The notes under the pieces: model-generated
The model's database searches: none
Seen by the model: the letters and a program-made list of their open reading frames with translations, nothing else
What the model was told of the DNA's origin: nothing
Translations under genes and position numbers: made by a program
In this document: one piece after another, positions 34,019-45,649 of the stretch
Layout of the letters: each line of letters opens with the position of its first letter
Position numbering within the stretch: position 1 is the stretch's first letter
Assembly: GCA_038503035.1 (NCBI GenBank)
Contig: JAVSML010001160.1
Location: 372,001-436,000, forward strand
DNA from: Crocodylus rhombifer
Taxonomy: Eukaryota > Chordata > Crocodylia > Crocodylidae
Reading direction: 5' to 3'
Length of the DNA stretch: 64,000 bases

Positions 34019-35850
34019 TGTGATCATTGTTTCAGAGCCTTCCTGTGCCATGTAGTCAGGTATAAAGAGACTGTTGTATGTTCTCCCAAAATTGATGTTT
34101 ATACATACTTGAGACAGGCCTTAGAACAGGTCTAATGCTAACTCCACCAGTTCTATGCTATTCCAACAGTGTTGGGGCTTTTGGGAGTGGAGAATGGCAA
34201 ATTGGGGGAAGGAGGAGGTAGACTGCATGAAAGCAGGGATTAATTGGGCCAGATTGCACCTCAAATGATTCTGTGCCCCTGCAATGACCCACTGCCACAG
34301 GGTGCAAATTAGGGCACATGATCCCATTGAAGGGTTCTAATGAAGTCAGAAATGACTAAAAAGGACCCTACAGGACCCACATTTACAGGACCCTATGTTT
34401 TGTATTAGGCCACACTGAAATAGAAAATGAAAAAGGAAGTGACTGTAGTAGAAGATCATGCTAATCAGCAGAGCTCTACCTCCTTTTATTGGCTCCATGT
34501 CCAGCTGTCATTAACAGGTGTCTGGACATGTCTTCTTGTGAGCTGGCCCACTGGCTCCATGCAGAGAAAAAAGTTCTGCCAGACCATGCCAGAGACCCAA
34601 AGAAAGTGGCTGGTATTGGGGCAGAAGTACATGATTAGAAGACAGAGGTGGCAAGAGTGGAGGCTGTCACTTCTTAGCTTAAGTAAAACCCCAGTCCCCA
34701 GAGAAGTCAAGTGTTTCTCAGAAACTGGCCTAAAGGGAAAAAAAACACCCTTCTCTCTCACTGGAGTCCTACACTTTGTTTCCTTCCTATGTCCCTTTTG
34801 TTCTTCTCTTCTTGAGTTGCTCTTTTACCTCCTCTCTTTCTCACTTCTCTTTTTCTTCTCTGCCCTGTTTAAGTGGAAGGTGCTTAACCTAGCTTTCTAA
34901 AAATAATTAACCTACTACATCTTGGTTGCTTCTCTTTCTTTTCATTCACACTTTTACACAGTATTTTAGGAGAACATTTTTCTCCTTGTTCTCTCACACC
35001 TTCTCCACGTTAGCTCCAGTTCACTTTCTGACTCTGTATTTTGCTTGTTTCTTCCTACATATTCCTCGAATCCTCTTTTTATGCTGTCTTTCTTGGTCCC
35101 CAGCCTGGCTCCTGATCAACAAGTTTCAATCAGTCTTACTGCATGCACCATAGCTCAGCTGAACCAGCTGGTGGGTAGAGGAGCAGAAGGCCCACCTGCT
35201 AGTTGCTAGATCCACAAAAGGACTTGGACATAGCAGCAGGTAAATTTTAGGCCCCTCAAGGCTTAGTAGAATCCACTGTTGCAAAGTTAGTGCTTTGACT
35301 CCCATATACAATGCATGGAGAGATTTAGGCATTTGAGAATGGGAGCCACAAAAGCCAGCATACAAAACAGGGAGATCCCCAAGAGAGGTAATAGGTCATT
35401 CTGAGCAGGGGGTGCTTTAAGCCCAGCCCTCCTCAGAGCCAAGGCCCAGATCAATAGGAGTTAGGCACCTCTGAAAATCAGGCCATTAGGCACCTAATTC
35501 TGGGCTGTAGACAAACACCTCCATTCGCTCAGGATTCACGACTCAAAACTCTCTCTGAGTTAGGCACAATAAACTAGGATCTCCCTCACAACATACCATC
35601 ATTACTGCACTCAGGAGCCAGTGCTTAGAGTCTCCACTTACGTTTTCTCATCTGCTTGAGGGAAGTTGATCCCACATTTCCAACAACATTACTTTCCAGC
35701 CCCAGGTTAAAGGTTCTTCTGGAGCTGGGTTCTCAATCCTGCCTGCTGAAAGTGCTCCACTTTGCATAAAATAGAAAAGATGATGATTTGCCAGTTTGGA
35801 GGTGGGAATACTTAAATTTGACCTCAAAATGGTATTCACTGCCAGTCGCT
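34019..35850. other. No gene recognised; includes a long T/C-rich stretch
   Basis: 34760-35070 is strongly T/C-rich on the plus strand. The 157-codon frame at 34427-34900 ends in a hydrophobic run produced by that stretch and shows no domain. The block at 35395-35560 with repeated TTAGGCACCT motifs resembles MITE debris. Confidence 0.5.
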
Positions 35851-35852
35851 CC

Positions 35853-36010
35853 ACTTTCATAGATTTCATAGACATTAGGGCTGAGAGGGACCTTGAAGAT
35901 CATCAAATCCAGCCCCCTGCCCCAGGGGCAGAAAGTCAGCTAGGGTCAAAAGATCCCAGCAGGAAGCATCCAGTTCTTCAATTTGCCCCTCCAAATGCTT
36001 CCACTTAATC
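35853..36010 (-). mobile_element. CR1 3'-end fragment
   Basis: TTTCATAGACATTAGGGCTG and CCAGCCCCCTGCCCCAGGGG are the reversed CR1 tail, the same subfamily as the long copy ending at 51235. Confidence 0.85.
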
Positions 36011-36027
36011 ATCTCAGCTCTGATTTA

Positions 36028-37310
36028 TAGAATCATAGACAATTATGGCTGGAAGGGACCTCAGGAGGTCATCTAATCCAACCCCCTGCTCAAAGCAGGA
36101 CCCACCAAAACTAGATCATTCCAGCTAAGGTGTCACGGTGTGGGATCCTAAGGGTGGCTGTGATCTCCCCTAGCGCCCCCTATCGTGCCAAGTTTACTTC
36201 AAAGCACCCTTGTTCTCACCTGCCATGTCTTGATCATATAAATATTAAAGGGAGGCTGCCTTTCCGACCTCTTGGTCACGGTGCTCTTGCTACCCCACGT
36301 CTCGCTTTTATAATGGGGTTCCAGGCACCCCAGCCTTATGGGCGATGTGTGGCTCCAACCACCCCTGTACCACACCCCAAGCCTTGTTGATGTACCGGAC
36401 ATTGTTTGGTCTGCCTCGCTCTCTACGCCCTCTCTGGCACACGGGCTCTCCGCAGCCCTCGTCTCGCAACCGCTCCCTCTGGTGCTTGCCAATCGCTGCC
36501 CCCTTTGCTCGGGGGGCTTCTCGCTCTGCCCCTTTTGCTCAGGGGGCTTCTCGCTCAGGTGTGCTCAGGTGGCCGTAGCCGTGCCTGGCTCCAGCTCTCC
36601 TCCTCGGGGTCTCAAACCCCCGCAGATGGGTTCAGATGGCCATAGCCATGCCTGGCCCCTTTGCTCTAGGGCTGGGGTCTGCACACCCCGAAAATGCTGC
36701 ACTCTCTCTGGTGCTGGGGTCCCCACACTACTGTGGGTCCCCTATGAGGCCTTCTCCAACCCCTAATAGCCTCACCCAAACCACCTGTAGCAAACAGTAA
36801 ACTCACACTCAAGCCCTTGGACTATAACATAAGCCTAAGCCATCTGGCTATAACAACATTCAAGCCTGTCACAGGGTTTCTCCATCCCTCACCCGTAACA
36901 ACTGCCCGTGCATTCTGGCCTCTTCCTTTCCTCACTCTGGCAGAGTTCCTGCCTCTATGGCTGCTGGCAGGGAACTGCCTGCCTGGCCTCAGCCTGGGTT
37001 TAAATAGGAGCCAGGCCCTGCCTCTTCTGGTCAGCTGACTCCCACTGGTTACCCTGGCAACCCACAGCTGGGCTCCTCACTTACTGCTTCACAAGTAGCA
37101 GGCACCTCAGTGCCCTGCGACATAAGGCTTTGTCAAACCAGATCTTAAAAACCTCCAAGGATAGAGATTCTACCTCTGTGGGTAACCTGTTTCAGTGCTT
37201 TGCTATCCTCCTACAGAGAAATATTTTCCTAATATCTAACCTAAACTTCCCTTGCTGCAACATGAGACCGTTGCTCTAGTGTTTTTAACTCTGCCTGCAC
37301 AAGTCTACCT
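36028..37310 (-). mobile_element. CR1 3'-end fragment split by a solo LTR
   Basis: The left piece (36028-36130) reads AGAATCATAGACAATTATGG and CCAACCCCCTGCTCAAAGCA. The right piece (37123-37310) continues as GGCTTTGTCAAACCAGATCT then TTAAAAACCTCCAAGGA. Joining them across the LTR and one TAAGG copy gives an uninterrupted CR1 sequence. This is a different CR1 subfamily from the neighbour at 35853. Confidence 0.9.
36131..37122. mobile_element. Solo LTR of an endogenous retrovirus-like element, 992 bp
   Basis: The sequence begins TGTCAC and ends GCGACA (inverted TG...CA termini), and a perfect 5-bp target duplication TAAGG flanks it (36126-36130 and 37123-37127). No internal viral genes remain, so it is a solo LTR left by recombination. 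Orientation is uncertain; a TATAAAA on the minus strand (about 36307-36313) would fit a long U3 at the right and a short R-U5 at the left. A partial internal duplication (GGGGGCTTCTCGCTC at about 36508 and 36542; GATGGCCATAGCC/GGTGGCCGTAGCC) is present. Confidence 0.9.
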
Positions 37311-37312
37311 AG

Positions 37313-38512
37313 CAGTGGATCCAGGATGCTGAAAAGGGGACTGTGGCGGCACTAGAGAGATCACTGTGCATGCATCTGATGGCCAACCCTAGAGCTCTTG
37401 GCAATGAAGGGAGGGTGCAACTGCACCACCACACCCTTTTTAGAGTCCTCCCTGAGTCCACCCACTCCCATTTAACTGCAAGTTACATTTCACTTTGCCA
37501 CAACCACATCTCCCACTGTTCAAAGTTTTATTCCCCACCCCGCAACCCCAAATGGCAGAATTCATTCAAGCATTCATTTATTTAAAGCCTTTTTATCTAG
37601 AGTGTAGCTCTGTTCAGAAAGTCACTTGTATAAAGATTGCACCTTTTGTTTAACATTTTTGCTGTCTGTGGATTTTCAGAATGACCTTTTCTGGCTTCAT
37701 TGATAAACTTAATTTACCTATATCAACTTTTCCTATTTTTAGTTTCATTAAGCCAGCAAGGACAACACAGCTGAAAGAAAGGGAACCACATGTTTTATTC
37801 CTTTTTTCCATTCCCAAAAGATTCTAAGTTCTAATAATTAGCCCCGTTGAAACCCACTGTAAGCAATGAAATTGCAGAGGTGTCACTGTAGATGTAATTT
37901 TACCTGCCGAACCTTTAGTACTGATGATAGAGTGTGACTTGAAAAGGACCCAGAGCTTTTATGAATTTGCAAAGCTGGCAGCTCAATATATTTTCTTTTT
38001 CTGCTTCTTAACCAATCAGACAGCTTTAGTATTAAGTGGAAGACAACCCCAGAACCCTGTAATATAAAATAACATTTTTTTCCCCTCAGATAGCAAAGAC
38101 TATTGAGGAACTGGCTCTCATTCAAATAATTTTTAAAAATATTATTTGCATAGAAAAGACTTTGCCTCGTCATGTCATCCCAGCTGGAAGTGATCAGGGA
38201 CTAGGCTGAGTCATCCCCACCCCCCACCCCAGGGCTACAGGAAAAGGGTCCTGCCTGCATAGGCCTTTAAGCCCAGACCAGACAGCAGCAAGCTTCTGGG
38301 TAATGGACTGCTACCTTGTGCTCCTGACCCACTTGGGACCACTCACCAATGCTCTGCTACACTGACTTTGGCTTTGTGACCCTGATTCTGGTTCTGGCCT
38401 TGGGTTCTTGACTTCAGTTTCCCTGATCCTGGCTTCTGGACCCTGACCAACCTAACTGCTCTTACATGTAGCCAAAGCTTCTCCAGCTGCCAAAGGAGAA
38501 AGAGGGACATAT
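37313..38512. other. No gene recognised; LTR-like debris near the right end
   Basis: 37313-37450 carries the recurrent GTGGATCCAGGAT...AAAAGGGG segment also seen near 6908 and 47750. 38340-38460 has a loose repeat of CTTTGTGACCCTGATTCTGG and similar units, of the kind seen in some LTRs, but no termini were found. Confidence 0.45.
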
Positions 38513-38520
38513 TTTTAAAT

Positions 38521-39023
38521 CAAGGCTGTCTGACTGGCAGCCCACGGCCTATGAGGGGTTAATATGCGGTTCCTGGGTTCTCACCAGGCCGCCACTCCCC
38601 ACTATTTCTTTTGCTGCAATAGCATCTGTAGTCTCCAAGCTCTACCCTTTCTCCTCCAGCTGCCACTTCCTGCCTTTGCCCTAGGGAGTGGGCCAGTGTA
38701 GCAGTGCAGGAACCTGAGGGTGAGTCCAGTGCTGCGGTGGGGTTGGAGCTTTGTGAAAGGGGGACTGTGCCTGTTCAGTGCAGCAGTGCACAGGCACATG
38801 TCACACGGGCAACATGTACCTGCATGGGCACATGTTGCAATGAGTTGTGGGATTGTATTTATGCATCCATGCAGCACAGGGGTGGGGGCAGGTAGTGCTT
38901 CAGTGAGAGGGGTCTGTGTAGTGCCACAGTGGGGGGTGGGGAGTGATTAGTGTGGTGTGTGGCCCTGCAGGCATGGCCCCTGCAACATTTGGTCCCTAGG
39001 GGCTTGGCAGTTGGGTAGCCCTG
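38521..39023. mobile_element. Non-autonomous hAT element with 8-bp target duplication
   Basis: The left end CAAGGCTGTCTGACTGGCAG (38521) matches the reverse complement of the right end (CTTGGCAGTTGGGTAGCCCT then G, to 39023). The flanks TTTTAAAT (38513-38520) and TTTTAAGC (39024-39031) match at 6 of 8 positions. GC-rich, no transposase. Confidence 0.78.
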
Positions 39024-39035
39024 TTTTAAGCAATC

Positions 39036-39130
39036 ACTTATTAGTTGAAGCACTTGCCCAGGAAATGGGAGACTTGGTTTCTAGGCCCTCCTCAGGCTGA
39101 TTGAGTTTGAAGCCCACATCTCCCATGTCC
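39036..39130. repeat. tRNA-like foldback segment
   Basis: GGAAATGGGAGACTTGGTTT and GTTTGAAGCCCACATCTCCC/ATGTCC form an imperfect inverted repeat. The arms resemble tRNA box B-containing sequence facing itself, a pattern seen in old reptilian SINE/MITE debris. A further tRNA-like patch lies at 39366-39412. Confidence 0.4.
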
Positions 39131-40125
39131 TGCAACAGTGCCCTGCCTGTCATGCTAGAAGCCAGCCAAGAGCACAAGGGTCATCAGGCCGAAGAGGAAG
39201 AGTGACACTGGCACCCTTCCCTGGGGGTTCCTTGCTGTTGCCCCTGCTCCAAGGATTGTGTATGCATTAAGTGCTAAATATTGGATAAAACAAAAACACT
39301 GCCAGGAGCACAACCTGGAATTTCAAACTCAATCTTCCCAGGTGAGTATCCCTCATCCCGGCCTGGCCTCTAGCTCTGTGGTTAGGGCACTCTACTGAGA
39401 GATGAGAGATATAAATTTGAAACATCTCAGGCAGAAGGGGGAAGAGTCAGGTGTTACGCTTTGTCAGCAAGCGATATAACCTTGAGACTATTATGGAAAC
39501 AGTACGCGTCACTACTTTCACCTCCTCTTGCATTTGAAATAGAAAAAGCAATTCAGATGGTGGAGCGCTCAAGTTCAAAACCATGAATCCTGACCTTGTA
39601 TAAGAACTTGCACTCAAGTCTAAGGCTGTTTTAGTCAGGGACACAGGATTTCAGACACACCACTCTTCTCAGTGTTTGCTATTGGCCGGTTTAGGCTCCT
39701 CCTTCCCTCCCCCAACCTGGAGCTGGTTCTTATGTGTCCTGTTCCTAATTATCTGACTTACCCCATTCACTATATCAGAAATTCAGGCCATACTCTTCTC
39801 TGCTCAGCATCAAACTGCTGACCCCAAACAAACCCTGAACACATTTCCACTCCACACACACCCAAATCCAGCAATTAGGCAGAGCAAAGGTGTTTATCCT
39901 TGCATCCTCCCCCATGCCCTGCAGCCAGGAGGTTTTGTGGATTGGAGTCTTAACCTAAATCTTTACAGGATCAAGAGCATTAGGCACTAGAATGAATCAC
40001 CAGGATCTTCCTTTGATTATTTTTTTCCAAGCCCAACCTGCTATCACTGAGGTTAACAGGAGTTTTACCAGCAACCTTAATTGGATCAGTCAAGTCCCTG
40101 AAGTGTAAGCTACCAGACAGCTTTA
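39131..40125. other. No gene recognised
   Basis: Contains only the weak tRNA-like patch at 39366-39412 (CTAGCTCTGTGGTTAGGGCA followed by a poor box B). Confidence 0.5.
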
Positions 40126-40171
40126 CCCTTTTAGCTAGGAGACATCCAGGAATGTCTCCTAGCTAAAAGGG
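40126..40171. repeat. Perfect 20-bp inverted repeat at a CR1 5' junction
   Basis: The 20 bases 40126-40145 are the exact reverse complement of 40152-40171, with a 6-nt loop CCAGGA. Recognisable CR1 sequence begins right after, so the hairpin sits at the 5' truncation point. Confidence 0.95.
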
Positions 40172-40793
40172 AGGCGCACACCCAATGGAAGGGAGGGGCC
40201 ATCATCAGGGAGGATTATACTGCAGTTGCTCGGGGATGCAGGGGGCAGTCAGGAAGGCCAAGGCAGAGATGGAACTGGGACTAGCTTCCTGGATCAAGGA
40301 CAACAAGAAGTCCTTTTTTAAATACATAGGAGGCAAAAAGAAGGTTCCGGGTAATGTGGAGCCCCTGCAAGACATGCTAGGAAATTTGGTCGTCACACCT
40401 GACGACAAAGTTAACATATTTAATGATTTCTTTGCCTCCATTTTCCTGAGCAGGGACCAGAACAGCCACCCCCGCTCTGGACCCCACTTAAACCCCAGGG
40501 GAGGTGCACCTAGGCCAAAGGGTTAGTGAGGAACCAGTTAGGGAACTTCTGGAGGGACTGGATGTATTCAAATCAGCTAGTCCGGAGGATCTCCAACCTC
40601 GAGTACTGAGGGCATTGGCTGAGGTCATTGCAGGACCCCTGGCACGGCTTTACGAGCACTTGTGGTACTCTGGTGTGGTGCCAGAGGACTGGAAAAGGGC
40701 CAATGTGGTTCCCATCTTCAAAAAGGGGAGGATGGAAGACCCAGGGAACTATAGGCCAGTTAGTCTTACCCTGATCCTGGGTAAGCTGCCGGG
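40172..40793 (+). mobile_element. CR1 internal fragment (ORF2 linker to start of reverse transcriptase)
   Basis: Encodes KAKAEMELGLASWIKDNKKS and FFKYIGGKKKVPGNVEPLQD, then LLEGLDVFKSASPEDLQPRV and YRPVSLTLILGK, in two frames. It ends abruptly at GGTAAGCT (about 40793), so the catalytic part and 3' tail are missing; it is truncated at both ends. The segment 40497-40793 overlaps the start of the copy at 19106. Confidence 0.9.
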
Positions 40794-41263
40794 AACCAGT
40801 GGAGGACAGCAAAAATATATGATCTGTAAATCCCCCACCAGTTTTTCTTTTTAAATAAAAAATCTTTATAAGGTGGCTGAAGCTGGAGATTCCCACTCCC
40901 AAGGATTGTAGTTTTGTCTCAGCAGCTGCCTTTGCTTCAGCAATGACTGGAAGTCTGGTTCCAGCAGCTGTATGCTCCCATCAGTCTTGAAAGGAAGAGT
41001 ACAATGAGTTCAGTGGTCTCTGGTGCTCCAAGACAGTCACTGGCGATGGTGTGTATGCACAGACCTGCTTGGCTGATCTTGAAGTGTCCAGCTATATGAG
41101 GGGGTTTCATACTGGGCTCCAAGGTCTGGTTCTGTTCAGAAACATGACTGATTCAGTGAAGAGGCCAGTAGTTTGACCAAGATGCATCCCTTATGTGGAC
41201 AGCTAAGGCTGGGCAGAACTTTGTCTGGAATCCAATGAACTTTTTGATAAACAGGAGTGTTTG
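40794..41263. other. Unrecognised segment between CR1 fragments
   Basis: Not CR1. It has a 61-codon minus-strand frame (40937-41122) without a domain and an AATAAA at 40853. It may be a fragment of a processed transcript or another repeat; I could not identify it. Confidence 0.4.
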
Positions 41264-41873
41264 TAATGAGTTTCATAGTTTCTAGGGTTGGAAGGGACTT
41301 GAGCAGATCATCAAGTCCGACCCCTTGCCATGGCAGGAAAGAATACTGGGGTCAAACGACCCCAGCAAGGTGTTCATCTAGGCTCCTCTTAAACACCCCC
41401 AGGGTAGGAGCCAGCACCGCTTCTCTTGCAAGTTTGTTCTAGATCCTAGCCACCCTGACCGTGAAGTAGTGCGTCCTGATATCTAGCCTAAATCTACCCA
41501 TTGCTAGCTTGTGACCCTTATTCCTGGTCACTCCTGGTAGTGTTCAGGGGAACAGGGACTCCCCCAATGCCTGCTGGTCCCCTCTGACTAGTTTGTAACA
41601 GGCCACTAGATCTTCCCTCAGCCTTCTCTTGTGGAGGCTGAATAGGTTCAGGTCCCGTAGCCTCTCCTCATAGGCCCTACCCTGCTGCCCCCGATCATGC
41701 GAGTGGCCCTCCTCTGGACCCTCTCCATGTCGTCCACATCCCTCTTGAAGTGCAGCGCCCAGAACTGGATGCAGTACTCCAGCTGTGGCCTGACCAGTGC
41801 CGCATAGAGGGGGAGGATCACCTCCTCGGATCTGCTTGAGATGCATCTGTGGATGCATGACAAGGTACGGTTG
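41264..41873 (-). mobile_element. CR1 3' fragment
   Basis: Starts at the reversed tail (TTTCATAGTTTCTAGGGTTG). On the minus strand it encodes LSCIHRCISSRSEEVILPLY, ALVRPQLEYCIQFWALHFKR and LHKRRLREDLVACYKLVRGD. It stops sharply at 41873 within the CR1 codons for KANRT. Very close in sequence to the 19106 copy. Confidence 0.92.
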
Positions 41874-41963
41874 GTGGTGGTGAAGAAATATTGGGCAATC
41901 AGTGTGGCAATGTGTGTGGGGGGGAAGGGGGACAGCCTCTTTGGAGAAGCTGGTAGAAATCAT

Positions 41964-43150
41964 CAAAGACAGGTCCTGCCTCACCAACCTGATTGCCTTT
42001 TATAACCAAGTAACTAAATTCTTGGATGATGGTGTCGCCATGCATGTAATCTTTCTAGACTTTAAGAAGGCTGTGATGCCTACACAGTTGGATGGGTAAA
42101 AAATTGGCTGATGGGGCACACCCAGAGAGTAGTGGTGGATGGGTTGTACTCAACCTGGCAAGAGATGAGCAGTGGAGTACCCCAGGGCTTGGTCCTCGGG
42201 CCTGCACTGTTTAATATCTTCATCAGCAACTTGGACAAGGGGGTGGAAAGCACACTGTCCAAGTTTGCTGATGACACTAAGATGTGGGCGAGGTGGACGC
42301 ACTTGAAGGGAGAGAGAGGCTACAAATAGATTTAGACAGACTACAAAATTAGGCAGAGAATAGGATGGGGTTCAATGTAGACAAATGCAGGGTGCTGCAC
42401 CTTGGGAGAAGGAATCCACAGCATACATACAGGCTGGACAGTTCCCCTCTTGAAAGCACAGAGGTGGAACGGGATCTTGGAGCCATTATTGACTCCAAGA
42501 TGAACATGAGTGCCAATGCCAGACTGCAGCCAGCAAGGCCAGCCGTACCTTGTCATGCATCCAAAGATGCATCTCAAGTCAATCCAGAGAGGTTATACTC
42601 CCCCTCTATGCGACTTTGCTCAGGCCACAGTTGAAGTACTGCATTCATTACTGGCCACTGCACTTTAGAAAGGATGTGGCCAGCCTGGAGAGGGTTCAGA
42701 GGAGGGCCACCCGCTTGGTGAGAGGGCAGCAGGACAGGCCCTATAAGGAGAGATTGAGGGACCTGAACCTGTTCAGCCTCAGCAAGAGGAGGCTGAGGGG
42801 AACCTGGTGGTTGCCTACAAACTCATCAGGGGAGATCAACAGCAATTAGGTAGAGCCCTTTTCTCCCCAGCACCATGTGGGGTGACAAGGAACAATGGTA
42901 ATAAGCTGATAGAGAATAAGTTTAGGTTAGAGATCAGAAGGGAATATTTTACAGTTAGGGTGGCCAAAATCTGGAATCAACTTCCCAGGGAAGTGGTCCT
43001 CACCCCTACCTTGGGCAAATTCAAGGGGAGGCTGGATGATTACCTGTCTGGGGTCTTGTGAACCCAGCATTTGTTCCTGCCTGTGAAAGGGGGTCAGGCT
43101 AGATGATCTGTTCAGGTCCCTCCTGACCCTAGCTACTATGAAACTATGAA
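41964..43150 (+). mobile_element. CR1 3' half with broken reverse transcriptase
   Basis: Encodes DRSCLTNLIAFYNQVTKFLD, motif A FLDFKKA (about 42051-42071) followed by an in-element deletion, motif [15 protein letters not shown], the catalytic FADD at 42264-42275, and LLRPQLKYCIHYWPLHF. It ends in the CR1 tail with ACTATGAAACTATGAAA (to 43150). Stops and shifts (for example at 42328) disable it. Confidence 0.92.
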
Positions 43151-44950
43151 ATTCCTGTTGGAAAGAAGAAAGTGCAGACCCACCAATCCCACCTTAATAG
43201 GATACTAACACTAAACTATCATGCATCCCCTGAGGAGGGGGAAAAGGGTGAAATCACACAAGCCCAAAGATGCAGTGGCATAATACAAGAGGCAGAGTTT
43301 TGGCCTAACTCTGCCTCATGTTCCTTCTTGGAGCTTTAACTTATTATAGGAGTAAAGTAGCCACTTTGGGTCCACCTGACATAAGGATTGGTGTGTCCAG
43401 TCTTTGGGGCATCCCAGAAGCTTCCTGAGGATGCCTTGAGGGAGACTAGAATTAGAACAGGCCAAAGTATGCATGGCTTAGTCAGTCCCCTGCCTGAACA
43501 ACAAGTATACTTATAAAGATATGCATCGACAATAGAATACAATCTGTAGAGTAATAACAGTAACATAGATAGATGCAGTAGAAAGGTTCTCCAATGAGAC
43601 CACATATGCCAAATCAGTAAAGTAAAGCAAAGGAAAACTTTCATGACACTGCAACCCCCCAAAACATAGTGGGGTTCATGACACCAGGGTTTGGGGCTCA
43701 CCCTGCAACTTCCCCACCAGCTCCTCACTCTGGGTGCTAATACCTGATCTGTGGAGAAGACCCAGGGGCTGTGGTTCAGGGCAGGCCCAGGCCGGGAGCC
43801 TCAGCCCTAGCTGCACCGTTTTCCCAGAGCTAATTCTCTTGTTATCATTTATCGCCATTCTTCTGCAACAATCTTTTAATAACACATCACTCGATAATAG
43901 CCCCTCAAAGCTGAATAGGGAGTGATGAATGCCAACTAGTGATCACACTTAGTATTTAAAAGAAAGATTGGAATTCTGTCCATGACAACCTGCCTCTCTT
44001 ACCCACTAAAATGAGTGTACAAATTAACAACTAATCATTCTTGATTCTTAAAGATATACTTTGCATTTCAAAAAACTGACAGTGCAAATCAGAGTGAATG
44101 AAATCAGGTGTGAGTTTAAATTACACATTTGTGCGTTTCCATTAAGGTTTTAACAGTCACTCTGTGTTCATTAAATCACGAATTGTTATTAGAAATAATA
44201 GCCTGTACTGACTATCACACAGATTGACCTATATTTATGTGAAGAGCACAAGGTATACAATAGTGAAGATGAAGCTATTAACTAAGAAATTAACTTTACT
44301 GGAAATAAAAGTGGCTTTTATTTGCCAACAGTTTTTTCATTTCTAAATGGAAAAGAGGAACTGAGGGGAGAATGATAGATATCCAAATAATGTGAAAGGT
44401 CTGGAAAAAGTGAACAAGGAGCTGTGTCTCATAATTTTACCAGGCACCTCCAGTTCTTGTATTTTCAGGGAGCAGGTTGAAAATAAAGTACTTATTGAAA
44501 TAGCACAACAGTAACTTGTAAAACTCTGCCACAGGATGTGGTGGAGGCCAATAGTGCAAGTGCGTTCATAAAAGAGTAAGAAAAAATGTATGAAGGACAA
44601 GGCCATCAGGTGAAGAAATCAGGGATGTAATCCCAAACTCAGGTCACCCCCAAACCTATGAGTGTTGGTGTCTAGGACAGTACGTCATGGAATTGATTGC
44701 CCTACATGTGCCCTGTTCCTTACACATTTCCTCTAAGGCATTCCCTATTTGCTATCCTTGGAGACAGGTACTTGACTAGAATTACTTGAATTAGACTGAA
44801 CTAGTATGGCGTGTTTGTTAATTATTTCAGAAAGGCATAAATGACATATGCTTAGGTTTGAGTTTGCGAGTAATCCCCATCCCTGTTCATCAAAGCATTT
44901 ACAAAAGTGAGGGCCAGATCCTTGGAGGTACGTCGGTAATTATCTGTCTC
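43151..44950. other. No gene recognised
   Basis: Short frames show no domain. 43340-43800 has a moderately GC-rich block of unknown type. Confidence 0.5.
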
Positions 44951-44954
44951 TTTA

Positions 44955-45649
44955 GGGCATTTATAGACAACACTTTTAAGCAGGTTTAAAGCAGGTTAAA
45001 TGCCTTTTGTGCTGCTTTAATGGCATCACTGTTTGCACATTCGGCGGCATATTGCGTGTTAATTCCAGCTGCCGTAGTACATTCTGCGGCGTAATGCACC
45101 TTAAATGACTTTAAGGTGCTGCAATGTAAAACACCTCTGAGGAGTTTTAGTTTCCTACCCTACAGCCACGGAGGGAAAGCACCAGGATCTGTACAGCTCA
45201 GGGGCTGTGCAGGCAGACCATGCAGGCAGCCCAGTAGCAGCCTGGGAAGGTAGGCTGCACAGAAGGGGGAGGAAAAAAAAAAGCGGCGAGCCTGATCTTT
45301 TTTTTTTCCCCCCCCAGAGCCTGCCTGCCCGCCTGAGCTGTGTGGGGGCCTGGTGCTTCCCTCTGCAGCTGCAGTGCCCCCAGGACTCCCTGCAGGTGGG
45401 TACCACCAGCAGGGAGGGCCGCTGCTGCCATGGAGGGAAGCACCAGCCCCCTTTCCTCCCCACCCCTTGCAGCTGAGGGGCCGCTCTGCCCACCAGCAGC
45501 TTGCTGTCCTCCCCTGCTGCTGGAGAGACAGGTAAGGATCGGGCTCTGACATGGGTGTACACAGCACAGGGGTTCACTTCGCCCTAAATTGAAGCGGTGG
45601 TTTTTTAAAATTTAGGGAGAATTAAACCCCTGTGTCGTGTACAAACCCC
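44955..45649. mobile_element. MITE-like element with TTTA flanks and repetitive GC-rich core
   Basis: The left GGGCATTTATAGACAACAC and right GTGTCGTGTACAAACCCC ends are inverted and imperfect. TTTA lies on both sides (44951-44954 and 45650-45653), which fits a 3-4 bp duplication as in PIF/Harbinger-type insertions (TTA). In the core, GGAGGGAAGCACCAG-type motifs occur forward at 45170 and 45432 and reversed at about 45350, making foldbacks. No transposase. Confidence 0.6.

Noticed and set aside
34427..34900. 157-codon frame with a hydrophobic C-terminus resembling a membrane segment
   Set aside because: The hydrophobic end is produced by the T/C-rich tract (TTT/CTT codons). No domain and no supporting signals.
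40794..41263. Processed host transcript fragment
   Set aside because: An AATAAA and a non-repetitive look suggested it, but no protein or gene could be recognised, so it is left as unknown.
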